NCBI RefSeq assembly: GCF_014489535.1
Contig: NZ_CP060783.1
Span: 3,204,501 to 3,268,500 of the forward strand
Source of the DNA: Diaphorobacter aerolatus
GTDB lineage: Bacteria; Pseudomonadota; Gammaproteobacteria; Burkholderiales; Burkholderiaceae_C
Direction of reading: 5' to 3'
Length of the DNA stretch: 64,000 bases
Shown: piece after piece, positions 27,850 to 38,593 of the stretch
Position numbering within the stretch: position 1 is the first letter of the stretch
Layout of the letters: every line of letters begins with the position of its first letter
Program-made: the position numbers and the translations under genes
Notes under the pieces: generated by a model
The model's database searches: none
What the model was told of the DNA's origin: nothing
Seen by the model: the letters and a program-made list of their open reading frames with translations, nothing else

Positions 27850-29219
27850 ATGAGTGAATCAACGAACAGCAAGCGGCTGCGTATCGGCTCGGGCGCAGCC
27901 TGGTGGGGCGATCGCGTGGAGCCCGCAGGGCTGAATGCGGAAAAGGGCGATCTCGACTATCTGTGTTTCGAGACCATGGCCGAGGCCACCGTGTCGGCCG
28001 CGCAGGTGCGGGCGCGGCGCGACCCCTCCTTTCCGGGCTATGACACCTACCTCGATGATCGCATGCGCGCCGTGCTGCCCGGCTGCATACGGCGCGGCAC
28101 GAAGATCATCTCGAACCAGGGCTGGATCAATCCGCAGGGTGCGGCCAAACGCATCGTGGAGTTGTTGCGCGAGTTGGGCATTGCGGGCGTGAAAGTGGCG
28201 GCGGTCAGCGGCAGCCTGATCACCGAGCGCGTGCTGTCGCTCGCGCCGACGATTCTCGAAAACGGCGAGCCCACCGGAACGCTCAAGGACACGCTGATTT
28301 CCGCCGAGGCCTACATGGGGCCGAGCCCATCGTGCAGGCCTTGAAAGACGGCGCGCAGATCGTGGTGACGGGACGCGTGGCGGATCCGTCGCTGTTCGTC
28401 GCGCCGATGATGTACGAGTTCGGTTGGGATGCGCTCGACCACGAAAAAATCGGTGCCGGCAGCGGCATTGGCCACCTCATGGAATGCGGCGCGCAGATCA
28501 CCGGAGGCTACTTCTCGGATCCTGGGTTCAAGGACGTGCCCGAGCCCTGGAACTTTGCGTTTCCAATCGCCGAGGTCGAGGCCGATGGCAGCGTTGAAAT
28601 TTCCAAGGTCGCGGGCTCGGGCGGCGCGATCACGCTGCAGACCGTGAAGGAGCAGATGCTCTATGAAGTGCACGATCCCGCCAACTACATCACGCCCGAT
28701 GTGGTGGTGGATTTCAGCCAGGCCAGAATCGAGCAGATCGGCCCGGACCGGGTGCGCGTCACGGGCCTGACCGGCAAGCCGCGCACGCCCACGCTCAAGG
28801 TCTCGATGGGTTGCACCGAAGGCTTCATCGGCGAAGACATGTTCTTCTACGCAGGCCCGGGTGCGCTGCGCCGCGCGCAACTGGCAAAGAGGATTCTGGA
28901 GGAGCGCTTCAAGATCGTGAAGCTCGAGGCCGAGGACGTGCGCGTGGATTTTCTCGGCATCAACGCGATTCACGGCGCTGCGACACCGCTCGATGCACCC
29001 GAACCCTACGAAGTGGCGGTGCGGGTCGCCGCACGCACGAAGACGCGCGAAGAAGCGCTGAAAGTGGGCCGTGAGGTCGACGGCATGGCCGTCTCGGGCG
29101 TGGGCCACACGGGCAAGCGCGTGCCGCATCAGGATCGCACGCGCGAGGTGATCGGCGTGTGGTCATCGCTCGTCCCGCGCGAGCAGGTGAGTCCGCAGAT
29201 CGAATTCTTCACGAGCTGA
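27850..29219 (+). CDS. AtuA family protein (DUF1446; acyclic terpene utilisation-like; apparent frameshift)
   Basis: The ATG at 27850 begins MSESTNSKRLRIGSGAAWWGDR. The signatures are DLDYLCFETMAEATVSAAQ, the GxxIVVTGRVADPSLFVAP motif and YITPDVVVDFSQARIEQIGPDRVRVTG. The frame is lost at a G4 run (28317-28320). One extra G restores AEAYMGAEPIVQALKDGA and a 456-aa protein. AtuA proteins are needed for citronellol/geraniol breakdown in Pseudomonas, but homologues also occur in unrelated acid-degradation clusters and the reaction is not known. Here it sits with a small AtuA-like partner and a Bug receptor, which suggests a carboxylate rather than a terpene. Confidence 0.85.
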
Positions 29220-29237
29220 ATCACGGAGTATTTGCAC

Positions 29238-29603
29238 ATGTCCACGCATCAGAAAGTCCGGCTGGAGCGCCTCGCGCACACACGCTCCGGCGACAAGGGC
29301 AACACCTCGAACATTGCCGTGTTCGCCTACGAACCGGCGCTCTACCCACTGCTCAAGGAGCAACTCACCGCAGAGCGCTTCAAGGCCTTTCATCGCACGG
29401 CGATCAGGGGGGAGGTGCTGCGCTACGAGGTCGACAATCTTCACGCGCTCAACTTCGTCGCGCATGGCGCGCTGGGCGGTGGCGTCTCGCGCAGCCTGTC
29501 GCTCGACAACTACGGCAAGGCGCTGTCCGCCGCGATTCTGGGTTACGAGATCGACGTGCCCGAAGCACTGCTGCCGCTGCTGAAAACGCGCCTGCCCGCG
29601 TGA
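29238..29603 (+). CDS. AtuA-like small partner protein
   Basis: A 121-aa protein from the ATG at 29238. LERLAHTRSGDKGNTSNIAVFAYEP and the C-terminal NFVAHGALGGGVSRSLSLDNYGKALSAAILGYEID match the small AtuA-like ferredoxin-fold family, which is either fused to or encoded next to DUF1446 proteins. It follows the AtuA gene after 18 bp and is probably its second subunit. The reaction is unknown. Confidence 0.85.
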   Translation: MSTHQKVRLERLAHTRSGDKGNTSNIAVFAYEPALYPLLKEQLTAERFKAFHRTAIRGEVLRYEVDNLHALNFVAHGALGGGVSRSLSLDNYGKALSAAILGYEIDVPEALLPLLKTRLPA

Positions 29604-29632
29604 ACCTCATCATTCGAACAAGGAGACAAGAC

Positions 29633-30637
29633 ATGCTGAACATGCTCAACACCAAGCGGCACCTGCTCTGCCATGCCGCGCTCGCGCTGTGCGCGCTGGC
29701 AAGCTCTGCAAGCGTGTCGGCGCAGGCTGCGGTGGCCACCTACCCGAACAAGCCGGTGCGCATCATCGTGCCTTATCCGGCGGGCGGAACCACGGACATC
29801 ATCGCGCGCATCGCGGCGAACCAGCTCACCGAGCGTTTGAAGCAGTCGTTCATCGTCGAGAACAAGGCCGGGGCAAGCGGCGCAATCGGCGCGCAGGCGG
29901 TCGCCCAGGCCGCGCCCGACGGCTACACGCTGGTAATGGCAACGGCCAGTTCGCACGGCATCAACTCGGCGTTGCAGAAGAATCTGCCGTATGACGCGGT
30001 AAAGGACTTCGCACCGATCACCGTGGTGGCCAACACGCCCAACATCATCATCGCCAACCCCGCAGTGCCGGTGAAGAATCTGCAGGAGCTGGTGGCGCTC
30101 GCCAGAAAGGAACCGGGCCAGATCAACTTCGGTTCCACCAGCGCGGGCGGTTCGCCCCACATGAGCGCGGAACTGCTCAAGATGATGGCCGGTATCGACA
30201 TGACCCACGTGCCCTACAAGGGCGCGGCTCCGATGCTCACCGACCTGATCGGCGGGCAGGTGCAGATCGGCTTCGATAACCTGCCCTCGACCATCGGCTT
30301 CGTGAAGAGCGGCAAGGTGCGCGCGCTCGCGGTTACCACGGCCAGGCGTTGGCCCGGCGCGCCCGACATTCCCACGGTAGCGGAGAGCGGCGTGCCGGGC
30401 TATGAGGTTTCGGGCTGGTTTGGATTGCTTGCGCCAGCGGGCACGCCCAAGGATGTCGTGGACAAGATCCAGACCACGATTGCCGAAGCCGTGAAATCAC
30501 CTGCCGTCGCCAAACAGTTGAATGATCTCGGTGCCGAGCCGGTCGCCAACAAGCCCGAGGCGTTTGCACAGGAGATCAGGGACGACGTCGAAAAATGGCG
30601 CAAGGTGGTGAAGACGACGGGCGTGAAGCTCGACTAG
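29633..30637 (+). CDS. Bug-family tripartite tricarboxylate transporter substrate-binding protein
   Basis: An intact 334-aa protein. The ATG at 29633 follows AAGGAGACAAGAC. The signal peptide ends SVSAQAA. Bug motifs are present: VRIIVPYPAGGTTDIIARI, APDGYTLVMATASSHG, MTHVPYKGAAPMLTDLIGGQ and APAGTPKDVVDKI. It is a periplasmic receptor for an organic acid, co-transcribed with the AtuA pair (29-bp gap). It is a paralogue of the receptor at 7116-8116. No TctA/TctB subunits are nearby. Confidence 0.92.
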   Translation: MLNMLNTKRHLLCHAALALCALASSASVSAQAAVATYPNKPVRIIVPYPAGGTTDIIARIAANQLTERLKQSFIVENKAGASGAIGAQAVAQAAPDGYTLVMATASSHGINSALQKNLPYDAVKDFAPITVVANTPNIIIANPAVPVKNLQELVALARKEPGQINFGSTSAGGSPHMSAELLKMMAGIDMTHVPYKGAAPMLTDLIGGQVQIGFDNLPSTIGFVKSGKVRALAVTTARRWPGAPDIPTVAESGVPGYEVSGWFGLLAPAGTPKDVVDKIQTTIAEAVKSPAVAKQLNDLGAEPVANKPEAFAQEIRDDVEKWRKVVKTTGVKLD

Positions 30638-30639
30638 GG

Positions 30640-30675
30640 CCTGTTCACGCAACCTCGCGGGGTAGTGTGAACAGG
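30640..30675 (+). terminator. Inverted repeat after the Bug gene
   Basis: CCTGTTCAC (30640-30648) and GTGAACAGG (30667-30675) form a 9-bp stem with an 18-nt loop, directly after the stop codon. No T-tract follows, so it may be a factor-independent pause, an mRNA-end stabiliser or part of a dispersed repeat. Confidence 0.4.
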
Positions 30676-30724
30676 GCTTACCCTCGCTGCGCATGGCATG
30701 AACGGCAATCGTAGAATCTCGCTC

Positions 30725-31201
30725 ATGAACATCACCAAAGACACAGCCGTCACGCTGAACTACAAGATCACCGACCCGGTTACCGGCAAGCCGCTGGATG
30801 CGGGCGATGTGGCCTATCTGCATGGCGGATACGAAAACATTTTCCCCAAGGTCGAGGCCGCGCTCGAAGGTCAGGCAACGGGCTTCGCGACCTCGGTCGA
30901 ACTGGCCGTGGGCGATGCCTTCGGTGAACGCGACGAGAGTCTGGTGCGCGCGATTCCGAAGAGCGAGTTTCCTGCGGGCGTGAAGGTCGGCGGCCAGCTT
31001 CAGGGCCCGGGCAGCGATGGCCACATGATGGTTTTCAACGTCATGAAGATCAAGGGTCCTGAAGTGCACCTCGACGGCAACCATCCGCTTGCGGGCAAGG
31101 CGCTGAAGTTCAGCGCCAAGGTCACGGAGGTGCGCGCGGCAACGCCCGAGGAAATCGCGCACAAGCACGTGCACGGCGGCCACGGCCATCACCATCACTG
31201 A
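30725..31201 (+). CDS. slyD: FKBP-type peptidyl-prolyl isomerase, SlyD-like
   Basis: A 158-aa protein from the ATG at 30725. The FKBP part (VTLNYKITDPVTGKPLDAGDVAYLHGGYENIFPKVEAALEGQ) is interrupted by the insert-in-flap domain (VGDAFGERDESLVRAIPKSEFP). The tail HKHVHGGHGHHHH is the metal-binding end typical of SlyD. It is a cytosolic folding helper that also supplies nickel to metalloenzymes in other bacteria. It is a single gene. Confidence 0.9.
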   Translation: MNITKDTAVTLNYKITDPVTGKPLDAGDVAYLHGGYENIFPKVEAALEGQATGFATSVELAVGDAFGERDESLVRAIPKSEFPAGVKVGGQLQGPGSDGHMMVFNVMKIKGPEVHLDGNHPLAGKALKFSAKVTEVRAATPEEIAHKHVHGGHGHHHH

Positions 31202-31243
31202 TTTTTTGCGCCGGGGCGGCGTGTGCGTCTCAGGCCGGAAGAG

Positions 31244-32120
31244 TCATCGCTGACGCAGCAGCGCACGGCGCAGGAGCCGGGACGCACGGTCGCGGATCTG
31301 AAACGGGCTGTGTCCGGGTAGCGGCTGCTGTTTGGCGCGCTCGCAGGCGATCAGAAAGTCGTCGAGGATTGGCCGCGCATCCAGGATGCTGTCATCGTGC
31401 GCGCGAAACTCCGGGTGCCATTGCGTGGCCGCGATGTAGCTGTGACCACGCGTGGGATGGCGGCGGATCGCCTCGGGTACCGCGTCGGGATAGCTCCAGG
31501 CCTCAATGTCGAAACCCGGGCAATCTGCTTGATGCCCTGGTGGTGGATGCTGTTGACCTTCACCTGTCCAAGGCCGGGATACATGCGCGCGAGCCGCGTG
31601 TTCGGCACGATTTCGACGTCGTGGAAATGCTGGTCATAGGTGACCGGATCGCGATGCAGCTGCGCGCCCGGGTGCTGGGTTTCGATGTCCTGATACAGCG
31701 TGCCGCCGAACGCCACGTTGATGAGCTGAAGTCCGCGGCACACGCCGAATATCGGCTTGCCGGCCTGCTCGAATGCCTCGACCAGCGCCAGATCGTAGAG
31801 GTCGCGGATACGGTCGCCGAGCCATGCATCCTTGAGCGGCTCCTCGCCGTAGCTGCCGGGCCAGACGTCGGCGCCACCATGCATCACGACGCCATCCAGC
31901 CACTCTGCATAGTGGTTGAGCGAGACGTCGCCGAGCGCGGTCTCTCCCGTCGGGCACGGCACCATCACCACCATGGCACCGGCCGACATGATCCAGTGCG
32001 CAATCGTCTGCTCGACGTATTGCAGCGTCTTGTTGGTGAACAGGGGCGATAGGGATCGGCATGCGAAAAGCAGGCAGACAGGCCGATTTTCAGGCGATGG
32101 GCGGAGCTGGGGCTGGTCAT
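31244..32120 (-). CDS. Class I glutamine amidotransferase-like (gamma-glutamyl-GABA hydrolase, peptidase C26; two apparent frameshifts)
   Basis: The ATG at 32120 begins MTSPSSAHRLKIGLSACFSH. Breaks at G4 32043-32046 and at the CCCGGG at 31515-31520 are each repaired by one base, giving 292 aa. The nucleophile is in IFGVCRGLQLINVAFGG (Cys), and the His-Glu pair is in AATQWHPEF, which lies in the third frame segment and only appears after repair. LDGVVMHGGADVWPGSYGEE is the PuuD-like substrate loop. It would hydrolyse gamma-glutamyl amides such as gamma-glutamyl-GABA in polyamine breakdown. No other puu genes are present, so the substrate is open. Confidence 0.82.
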
Positions 32121-32421
32121 CGTTAACGGTTCTTTCCGACAGTGACTGGGATCAAGTCCACGCCTCTTTGTAACACGCATCCGGCACGACGGACGGCGCG
32201 CGCGTTCCATGCGCGGTGGTGCACTGTAGGCGTCCTTTGACAATGGCTGTCGGTAGGGAAAGCGAGAGCCGATCCCCCGTCGATTTGATGGATATCAAGC
32301 GCTATGCTGTCCACACTGGCATTATGAAGTTGTCCACACATTCATTAGTTCATGCGTTCATTCCGAATGACCGATCCACCAGTGAATGATCTGGATTGTT
32401 TTTTAGATACAGGAGAAGTTG
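32121..32421. other. Intergenic region upstream of the HPF-like gene
   Basis: About 300 bp, AT-richer towards 32330-32410, which should contain the promoter of the HPF-like gene. A clear ribosome site AGGAGAAGTTG precedes the ATG at 32422. No gene is apparent. Confidence 0.5.
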
Positions 32422-32774
32422 ATGCAAGTGCAAGTACATACCAACGACAAGATTCAGGGCGGTGAGTCCCTAGCTCAATGGGTACAGCAAGAAGTGTCCA
32501 CCAAGCTGTCGCGCTTCAAGGAAAGCGTCACGCGCGTGGAAGTGTTCTTCTCCGATTCCGACGGCGCGGCCAAGGCTGGCGCGCAGGACAAGCGATGCGT
32601 GATCGAGGCGCGGCCCGCAGGGCGGCAGCCCGTGGCAGCCAATGCGGAGGCAGCGAAGGTGGCCGATGCGCTGACGGCGGCGCTCGACAAGCTGTTGCGG
32701 GGCTGGAGGCCGACCAGGGGCGGATCCGGGACAAGAACAGTCGCGAATCGATTCGCGATGTTGAGCAACCTTGA
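32422..32774 (+). CDS. HPF/RaiA-family ribosome-associated protein (apparent frameshift)
   Basis: MQVQVHTNDKIQGGESLAQW and RVEVFFSDSDGAAKAGAQDKRCVIEARPAG show the S30AE fold pattern of hibernation-promoting factors. NAEAAKVADALTAALDKLLR is the conserved second helix. A G4 run (32699-32702) needs one more G. The protein then ends GLEADQGRIRDKNSRESIRD at 32774 (117 aa). It likely binds the 30S decoding region in stationary phase. It is shorter and more diverged than E. coli Hpf. A rho-independent terminator follows. Confidence 0.78.
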
Positions 32775-32805
32775 TTCTCTGAATATTTCCTGTTCGGTTG
32801 ATCGA

Positions 32806-32837
32806 ACGCCCGGGTTTTTTATCCGGGCGTTTTTGTT
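32806..32837 (+). terminator. Rho-independent terminator after the HPF-like gene
   Basis: ACGCCCGG (32806-32813) pairs with CCGGGCGT (32823-32830) around a T-rich loop, followed by TTTTGTTTT. It lies about 30 bp after the restored stop at 32774, which supports that stop over the longer unrepaired frame. Confidence 0.9.
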
Positions 32838-32916
32838 TTGCGGGGCTCGGTTCCGGGGGCTGAGCGGAGATGGCCGGGATTGCGCCCGGCCACGCTTGCG
32901 GTAGAACTCGCTTCGA

Positions 32917-33474
32917 TCAGAATGAACTGCCGGGGGTTTGCAGAAAGGCTTGTTCATCCTTGGTGCTTTCTCGGCCCAGCACGGCGTTGCGGTGGGGGTA
33001 GCGGCCGAAGCGCTGGACGATTTCGCGGTGGCGCTCGGCGAAGTCGAGGTTCACGGGATTGCCGAGCGCTGTGAATTGGCGGATGGATTCGTCCTGAACC
33101 ATCAGTGATTCGCTGTGCATGAGCGGCATGTAGGTGAACGCGCGCTGGGCTTCGGTGAAGTCGCGGTCCAGACCGAGCGCGATGACTTCCTGGCTCAGCA
33201 CGAGGGCCATGCCGTCCTGCGCAAAGGCTTTGGGCGTGTCGCGCCAGACGTTGCGCGAGAACTGGTCGAGCACGATGATTTCCGCGAGACGGCCCAGAGC
33301 ATCGCCGCGCCATTTCCAGAGTTCACCGCGTGCGGCGATTTCAAGTACGGCGCCGAAGCGTTTGCGGATGGTGTCGTCGAACGCGGCGTCTTTGGTGAAC
33401 CATTGCTGCGGTGTCGATTCCTCGAACCAGAAGCGGATCACGGTCTGGGCGGTGGGGTCGTGTGCTGGGGTCAT
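32917..33474 (-). CDS. DUF924 family protein
   Basis: A 185-aa protein from the ATG at 33474. The frame extends to 33687, but the extra part is low-complexity and crosses the preceding intergenic DNA. VIRFWFEESTPQQWFTKDAAFDDTIRKRF, IIVLDQFSRNVWRDTPKAFAQD and the helical HSESLMVQDESI are the DUF924 signatures. Its fold is TPR-like; the function is unknown. It is a stand-alone gene. Confidence 0.85.
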   Translation of the reverse strand: MTPAHDPTAQTVIRFWFEESTPQQWFTKDAAFDDTIRKRFGAVLEIAARGELWKWRGDALGRLAEIIVLDQFSRNVWRDTPKAFAQDGMALVLSQEVIALGLDRDFTEAQRAFTYMPLMHSESLMVQDESIRQFTALGNPVNLDFAERHREIVQRFGRYPHRNAVLGRESTKDEQAFLQTPGSSF

Positions 33475-33649
33475 GAGTGTCACTTTAGCGTGTTGAAGAC
33501 CGGGAAGGCGATTCCTGGATTCTGAGCGATGAATGGGCAAAGAAAAAGGCACCGCGGATGTGAATCCTGCGGTGCCCAAGGTGATGGTCAGTCGTCTCGT
33601 TGTTGTGGGGTGTTTCCAGTGGATCGGGTGAGATCCACCTGTCGGCCCA

Positions 33650-34576
33650 TCAGCGGCGCGAACGAAGGTTGCCGTTTTCGTCGGCAATCACGATTTCCAC
33701 GCGGCGGTTCATGGCGCGACCTTCGGGCGAAGCGTTGTCAGCCACCGGGAAATCCTTGCCGTAACCGCGCACGGTCATGCGGTCGGCGGCCACGCCACGG
33801 CTGGCCAGGGCGCTTTGCACGGAGGCGGCACGGCGCTCGGAGAGCGTCTGGTTGGCGGCGGCGGTGCCGACGCTGTCGGTATAGCCTTCGATCAGCAGCT
33901 TGCGATTGGGAAACTCGGTCAGGAACTGGGCGAGCTTGTCCAGGCGCGGCGCGGCCTGGGACGTGAGTTCTGCCTTGCCGAACTCGAACAGCACGTCGCC
34001 CAGCGTCACGAGCAGACCGCGTTCGGTTTGCTGTGCCTGCAGTTCGTTGAGTCTCGCCTGCAGATCCTTGACCTGCGCCTGCGCGGCCTGCGTTTGCTGG
34101 CGTGCGCGGTCAGCGGCGGTGGCGCTCGCGGCCGCAGCGGCGCGTGCCTGATCGGCCTGCTGCTGGGCGCGGGCGGCATCGCCCTGAAGGCGCTGGCGTT
34201 CGGCGTTGACACCGGCTTGCTTGATGTCGGCGTCGAGCTGGCGGGTCTGCGCCACGTTCTGGGCGATCTGCGCGCGGCGCACGGCCAGGTTGGACAGATG
34301 GGTCGCCTCGGTCGCGTCGGCTTCCTTGGTCCAGGCGGTATCGGCCTGTGCCAGCGTGTCGGTCGCGCTCTTGAGTTCCAGCGGAGCGAGCTGCACCACC
34401 TTGGCATCGTTCATGGCGGTGTTGACGGCGGCGCGGGCCTTTTGCAGGGGCTCGAGCGGCGCGTTGCGTGAGGCGCACGCGGCCAGCAGGGAGATGGCGA
34501 CGACGCTGGTCGTGAGCATGCCGGCACGGCGCAGTGGGCCGCGGATGCTGGTGGTGGGTTGTTGGGTGTGCTGCAT
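33650..34576 (-). CDS. OmpA-family lipoprotein with DUF4398 and coiled-coil region
   Basis: A 308-aa protein. The lipobox is LLAAC-AS. An N-terminal DUF4398-like helical domain (PLEPLQKARAAVNTAMNDAKVVQLAPLELKSATDTL) is followed by an Ala/Gln-rich coiled coil (residues about 130-190). The C-terminal OmpA peptidoglycan-binding domain has LLIEGYTDSVGTAAANQTLSERRAASV and MNRRVEIVI. It would be anchored in the outer membrane and hold the cell wall. The next upstream gene encodes a second DUF4398 lipoprotein, so the two are a functional pair, probably in envelope stability. Confidence 0.88.
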   Translation of the reverse strand: MQHTQQPTTSIRGPLRRAGMLTTSVVAISLLAACASRNAPLEPLQKARAAVNTAMNDAKVVQLAPLELKSATDTLAQADTAWTKEADATEATHLSNLAVRRAQIAQNVAQTRQLDADIKQAGVNAERQRLQGDAARAQQQADQARAAAAASATAADRARQQTQAAQAQVKDLQARLNELQAQQTERGLLVTLGDVLFEFGKAELTSQAAPRLDKLAQFLTEFPNRKLLIEGYTDSVGTAAANQTLSERRAASVQSALASRGVAADRMTVRGYGKDFPVADNASPEGRAMNRRVEIVIADENGNLRSRR

Positions 34577-34637
34577 GTTGGTTTCCTTGTTCCGATGAGG
34601 CTATGCGATGGTGTTGCGAGTTGGGCTCAGCAACGCA

Positions 34638-34997
34638 TCAGCGCACGGGTGCGGGCGTGACCTGATAGCCGCGCTCCACAGCCTGCAGACGGGCCTTGTT
34701 CTCGCCGACCTGAGCCTTGGATTCCGCTACACGCGCCTCGGCTTCGGCGGCTTCCGCATAGCGACGCGCATCGGCGTACTTCTTGTCATCCATGGCGCGT
34801 TGGGCCTTGGACCACAGGTCGCGGGCGTTCTGAATCTCGACGGGCGCATGGGTCGTCACTTGCGGCGAGTTGGATGCGCGTTCGACCGCGCTTTGAGCGA
34901 CGGCCATCTCGCCCGTGGGCGCTGGAATCGAAGAGCAGGCAGCCAGTGCGCCGATTGCGAGCACGGCAATCGTGCTGCGAAGATATTTGGATTGCAT
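34638..34997 (-). CDS. DUF4398 domain lipoprotein
   Basis: A 119-aa protein with lipobox LAAC-SS. The mature part (AQSAVERASNSPQVTTHAPVEIQNARDLWSKAQRAMDDKKYADARRYAEAAEAEARVAESKAQ) is a helical hairpin of the DUF4398 family. It lies 61 bp before the OmpA/DUF4398 lipoprotein on the same strand. Similar tandem pairs occur in other beta-proteobacteria. The function is unknown, presumably envelope-related. Confidence 0.85.
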   Translation of the reverse strand: MQSKYLRSTIAVLAIGALAACSSIPAPTGEMAVAQSAVERASNSPQVTTHAPVEIQNARDLWSKAQRAMDDKKYADARRYAEAAEAEARVAESKAQVGENKARLQAVERGYQVTPAPVR

Positions 34998-35304
34998 GAA
35001 GAAGTCCTCCTCTTGTGAATTTGTGAGCGGTTCGCGGCGAATTCACTCACTGTGAACTGGGGCGAAACCGCCTGCCTCAATGACCTGCCGCGTTTCGCCG
35101 TGGCGTCCATTGTTCATTCGGGGAGCAGGCGTCCTGGTAGTCCCATTGTTGCTATCAATGTCAGAGTAGGGACTTCAATGCTTGAGCTGTTTTCCTACAG
35201 TAAATGTCAAATATTTATAACCTCGTCTGCGACCGGTGCACCACACAGCATCCGGGCAAAAGAAAAGCGCCCGCAGGCGCTTGTCTGAGGGCGGGAACGC
35301 AGGC
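34998..35304. other. Intergenic region between the DUF4398 lipoprotein and gapA
   Basis: About 300 bp. It should contain the promoter of the lipoprotein pair at its left side and the gapA terminator at its right end. No gene was seen. Confidence 0.5.
35256..35282 (-). terminator. gapA: gapA terminator
   Basis: On the minus strand AAGCGCC-TGCG-GGCGCTT is followed by TTCTTTTG, a short GC-rich hairpin with a T-rich tail, about 23 bp after the gapA stop. Confidence 0.8.
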
Positions 35305-36305
<1,001 letters not shown>

Positions 36306-36398
36306 AGTTTCACCTCAAATGAAAAGTCAATTACCAAACCAGAAAGACAAAGCAACGCCGCGCTGTGCGTTCGCGTCGTGGCGCGGCGTCGTCATGAA

Positions 36399-38455
36399 TC
36401 AACGGGCGCGCCGCAGCGCAGCCTGCACGGTGTCGGCCACGTTTTCGGGTGTGAAACCGAAGTGCTTGAACAGCACGCCTGCGGGAGCGGATTCGCCGAA
36501 GGTGTCGATGCCGACCACGGCCGCGCAGCCGTATTTCCACCAGCCATCGGTCACGCCCATCTCCACGGCGATGCGCGGCAGGCCGGTTGGCAGAACGAGC
36601 TTCTTGTACTTGGCGTCCTCGCGGTCGAAGGTCGTCGTGCTGGGCATGGAGACCACGCGCACGGGAATCTTTCTCTCGGCCAGCAGCTTTTGCGCCGCCA
36701 CGGCGAGCTGCACTTCCGAGCCGGTGGCGATGATCACCGCCTTGGCCTTCTTGTTCAGACCGACGTCGGCGGGCTCGGACAGCACATAGGCACCGCGCGA
36801 GATATCACCCAGGTCCTTCTTGGCGAGATAGGGCAGGTTCTGGCGCGACAGCAGCATGGCGGTCGGCTTGTTGCGGTTGGAGAGCGCGACACTCCAGGCA
36901 ACCGCCGTCTCGGCGGTGTCCGCAGGACGCCAGACATCGAGGCCGGGAATCAGGCGCAGGCTGGCGGCGTGCTCGATCGACTGGTGCGTCGGGCCGTCTT
37001 CGCCAAGGCCGATGGAGTCATGCGTGAACACGTGGATCACGCGCTGCTTCATGAGCGACGCCATGCGGATGGCATTGCGGCTGTAGTCGCTGAACGTGAG
37101 GAAGGTGCCGCCGTAGGGATGAAACCGCCGTGCAGCGCGATGCCGTTCATCACCGCGGCCATGCCGAATTCGCGCACGCCGTAGTTGATGTGGCGACCGC
37201 CGATCTTGACGGTTTGGTCGCCGAGTGGCATGTCGGCCTGAACCACGTCGCCGTTCTCGTCGAACCGCAGCGCCGGGGTGCTCTTGGTATTGGTGAGATT
37301 CGAGCCGGTCAGGTCGGCACTGCCGCCAAGCAGTTCGGGCAATTTGGCGGTGAAGGTTTCCAGCGCCAGTTGGCTGGCCTTGCGGCTCGCCACGGTCTCG
37401 GCCTTGGTGTGGGCGGCGATCACCGCATCCACGGCGGTCTGGGCGAAGTGGCGCGGCAGATCGCCCGCCATGCGGCGCGCGAATTCCGAAGCCAGTTCCG
37501 GGAACGCTGCGGCGTAGGCGTCAAAACGCTTTTGCCAGGCGGCTTCGGCGGCCTTGCCGGTTTCCTTGGCGTCCCAGTCGCCGTAGACGTCGGCGGGAAT
37601 TTCAAACGCTCCGGAATTCCAGCCGAGGGCCGCGCGCGTCAGGCCGATTTCTTCGGCGCCGAGCGGCTCGCCGTGGGCCTTGGAGGTGTTGGCGCGGTTG
37701 GGCGAACCCTTGCCGATGGCCGTCTTGCAGACGATCATCGTCGGCTTGTCGGTGCTGGTCTTGGCACTTGCGATGGCGGCGTCGATGGCGTCGGCATCGT
37801 GTCCGTCGATGGGACCGATCACGTTCCAGCCGCAGGCGCGCATGCGCTCGGGCGTGTTGTCGATGAACCAGGGCGCGACCTGGCCGTCGATGCTGATGCC
37901 GTTGTCGTCATACAGCGCGATCAGCTTGTTGAGCTTCCATGCGCCGGCCAGCGAAATCGCTTCCTGGCTGATGCCTTCCATCAGGCAGCCGTCGCCGAGG
38001 AACACGTAGGTGTGGTGATCGACCACGGTGTGGCCGTCGCGGTTGAATTCCTTGGCCAGCAGCTTTTCCGCCAGCGCAAAGCCCACGGCGTTGGTGAGGC
38101 CCTGGCCGAGCGGACCGGTGGTGGTTTCCACGCCGGGAGTGATGCCGTGCTCTGGGTGGCCGGCCGTCTTGCTGTGCAGTTGGCGGAAGTTGCGCAGTTC
38201 CTCGATCGGCAGATCGTAGCCCGAGAGGTGCAGCACCGAATACAGCAGCATCGACGCGTGGCCGTTGGAGAGCACGAAACGGTCGCGATCCGCCCAGTTC
38301 GGGTGGGTCGGGTTGTGCTTAAGGTGACGTCCCCACAGGGCCACGGCCATGTCGGCCATACCCATCGGCGCACCGGGGTGGCCGGAATTGGCTTGTTGAA
38401 CGGCATCCATTGCGAGTGCGCGGATCGCATTCGCCATTTGTTGTGAATTGGCCAT
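36399..38455 (-). CDS. tkt: Transketolase (apparent frameshift)
   Basis: The ATG at 38455 begins [20 protein letters not shown]. Thiamine pyrophosphate and substrate motifs are [37 protein letters not shown] and, in the second half, [16 protein letters not shown]. At 37116-37118 (GGG, C3 on the coding strand) one base is missing. Repair gives [21 protein letters not shown] and a 685-aa protein, the usual length. It moves two-carbon units between sugar phosphates in the pentose phosphate or Calvin pathway, with gapA next. Confidence 0.93.
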
Positions 38456-38593
38456 GAGAGGCGGGCTCCGGAGGGACAGGGATAGAGAAAACCCCTCATT
38501 TTACTAAGTGCTCGCGGTCGGGGCGGCCAAGGGGGTTAGAAACTGGAGAACGAAGCCCCGGCAATCGGCTGGCAATCCACTAAAGTGTGAGTC

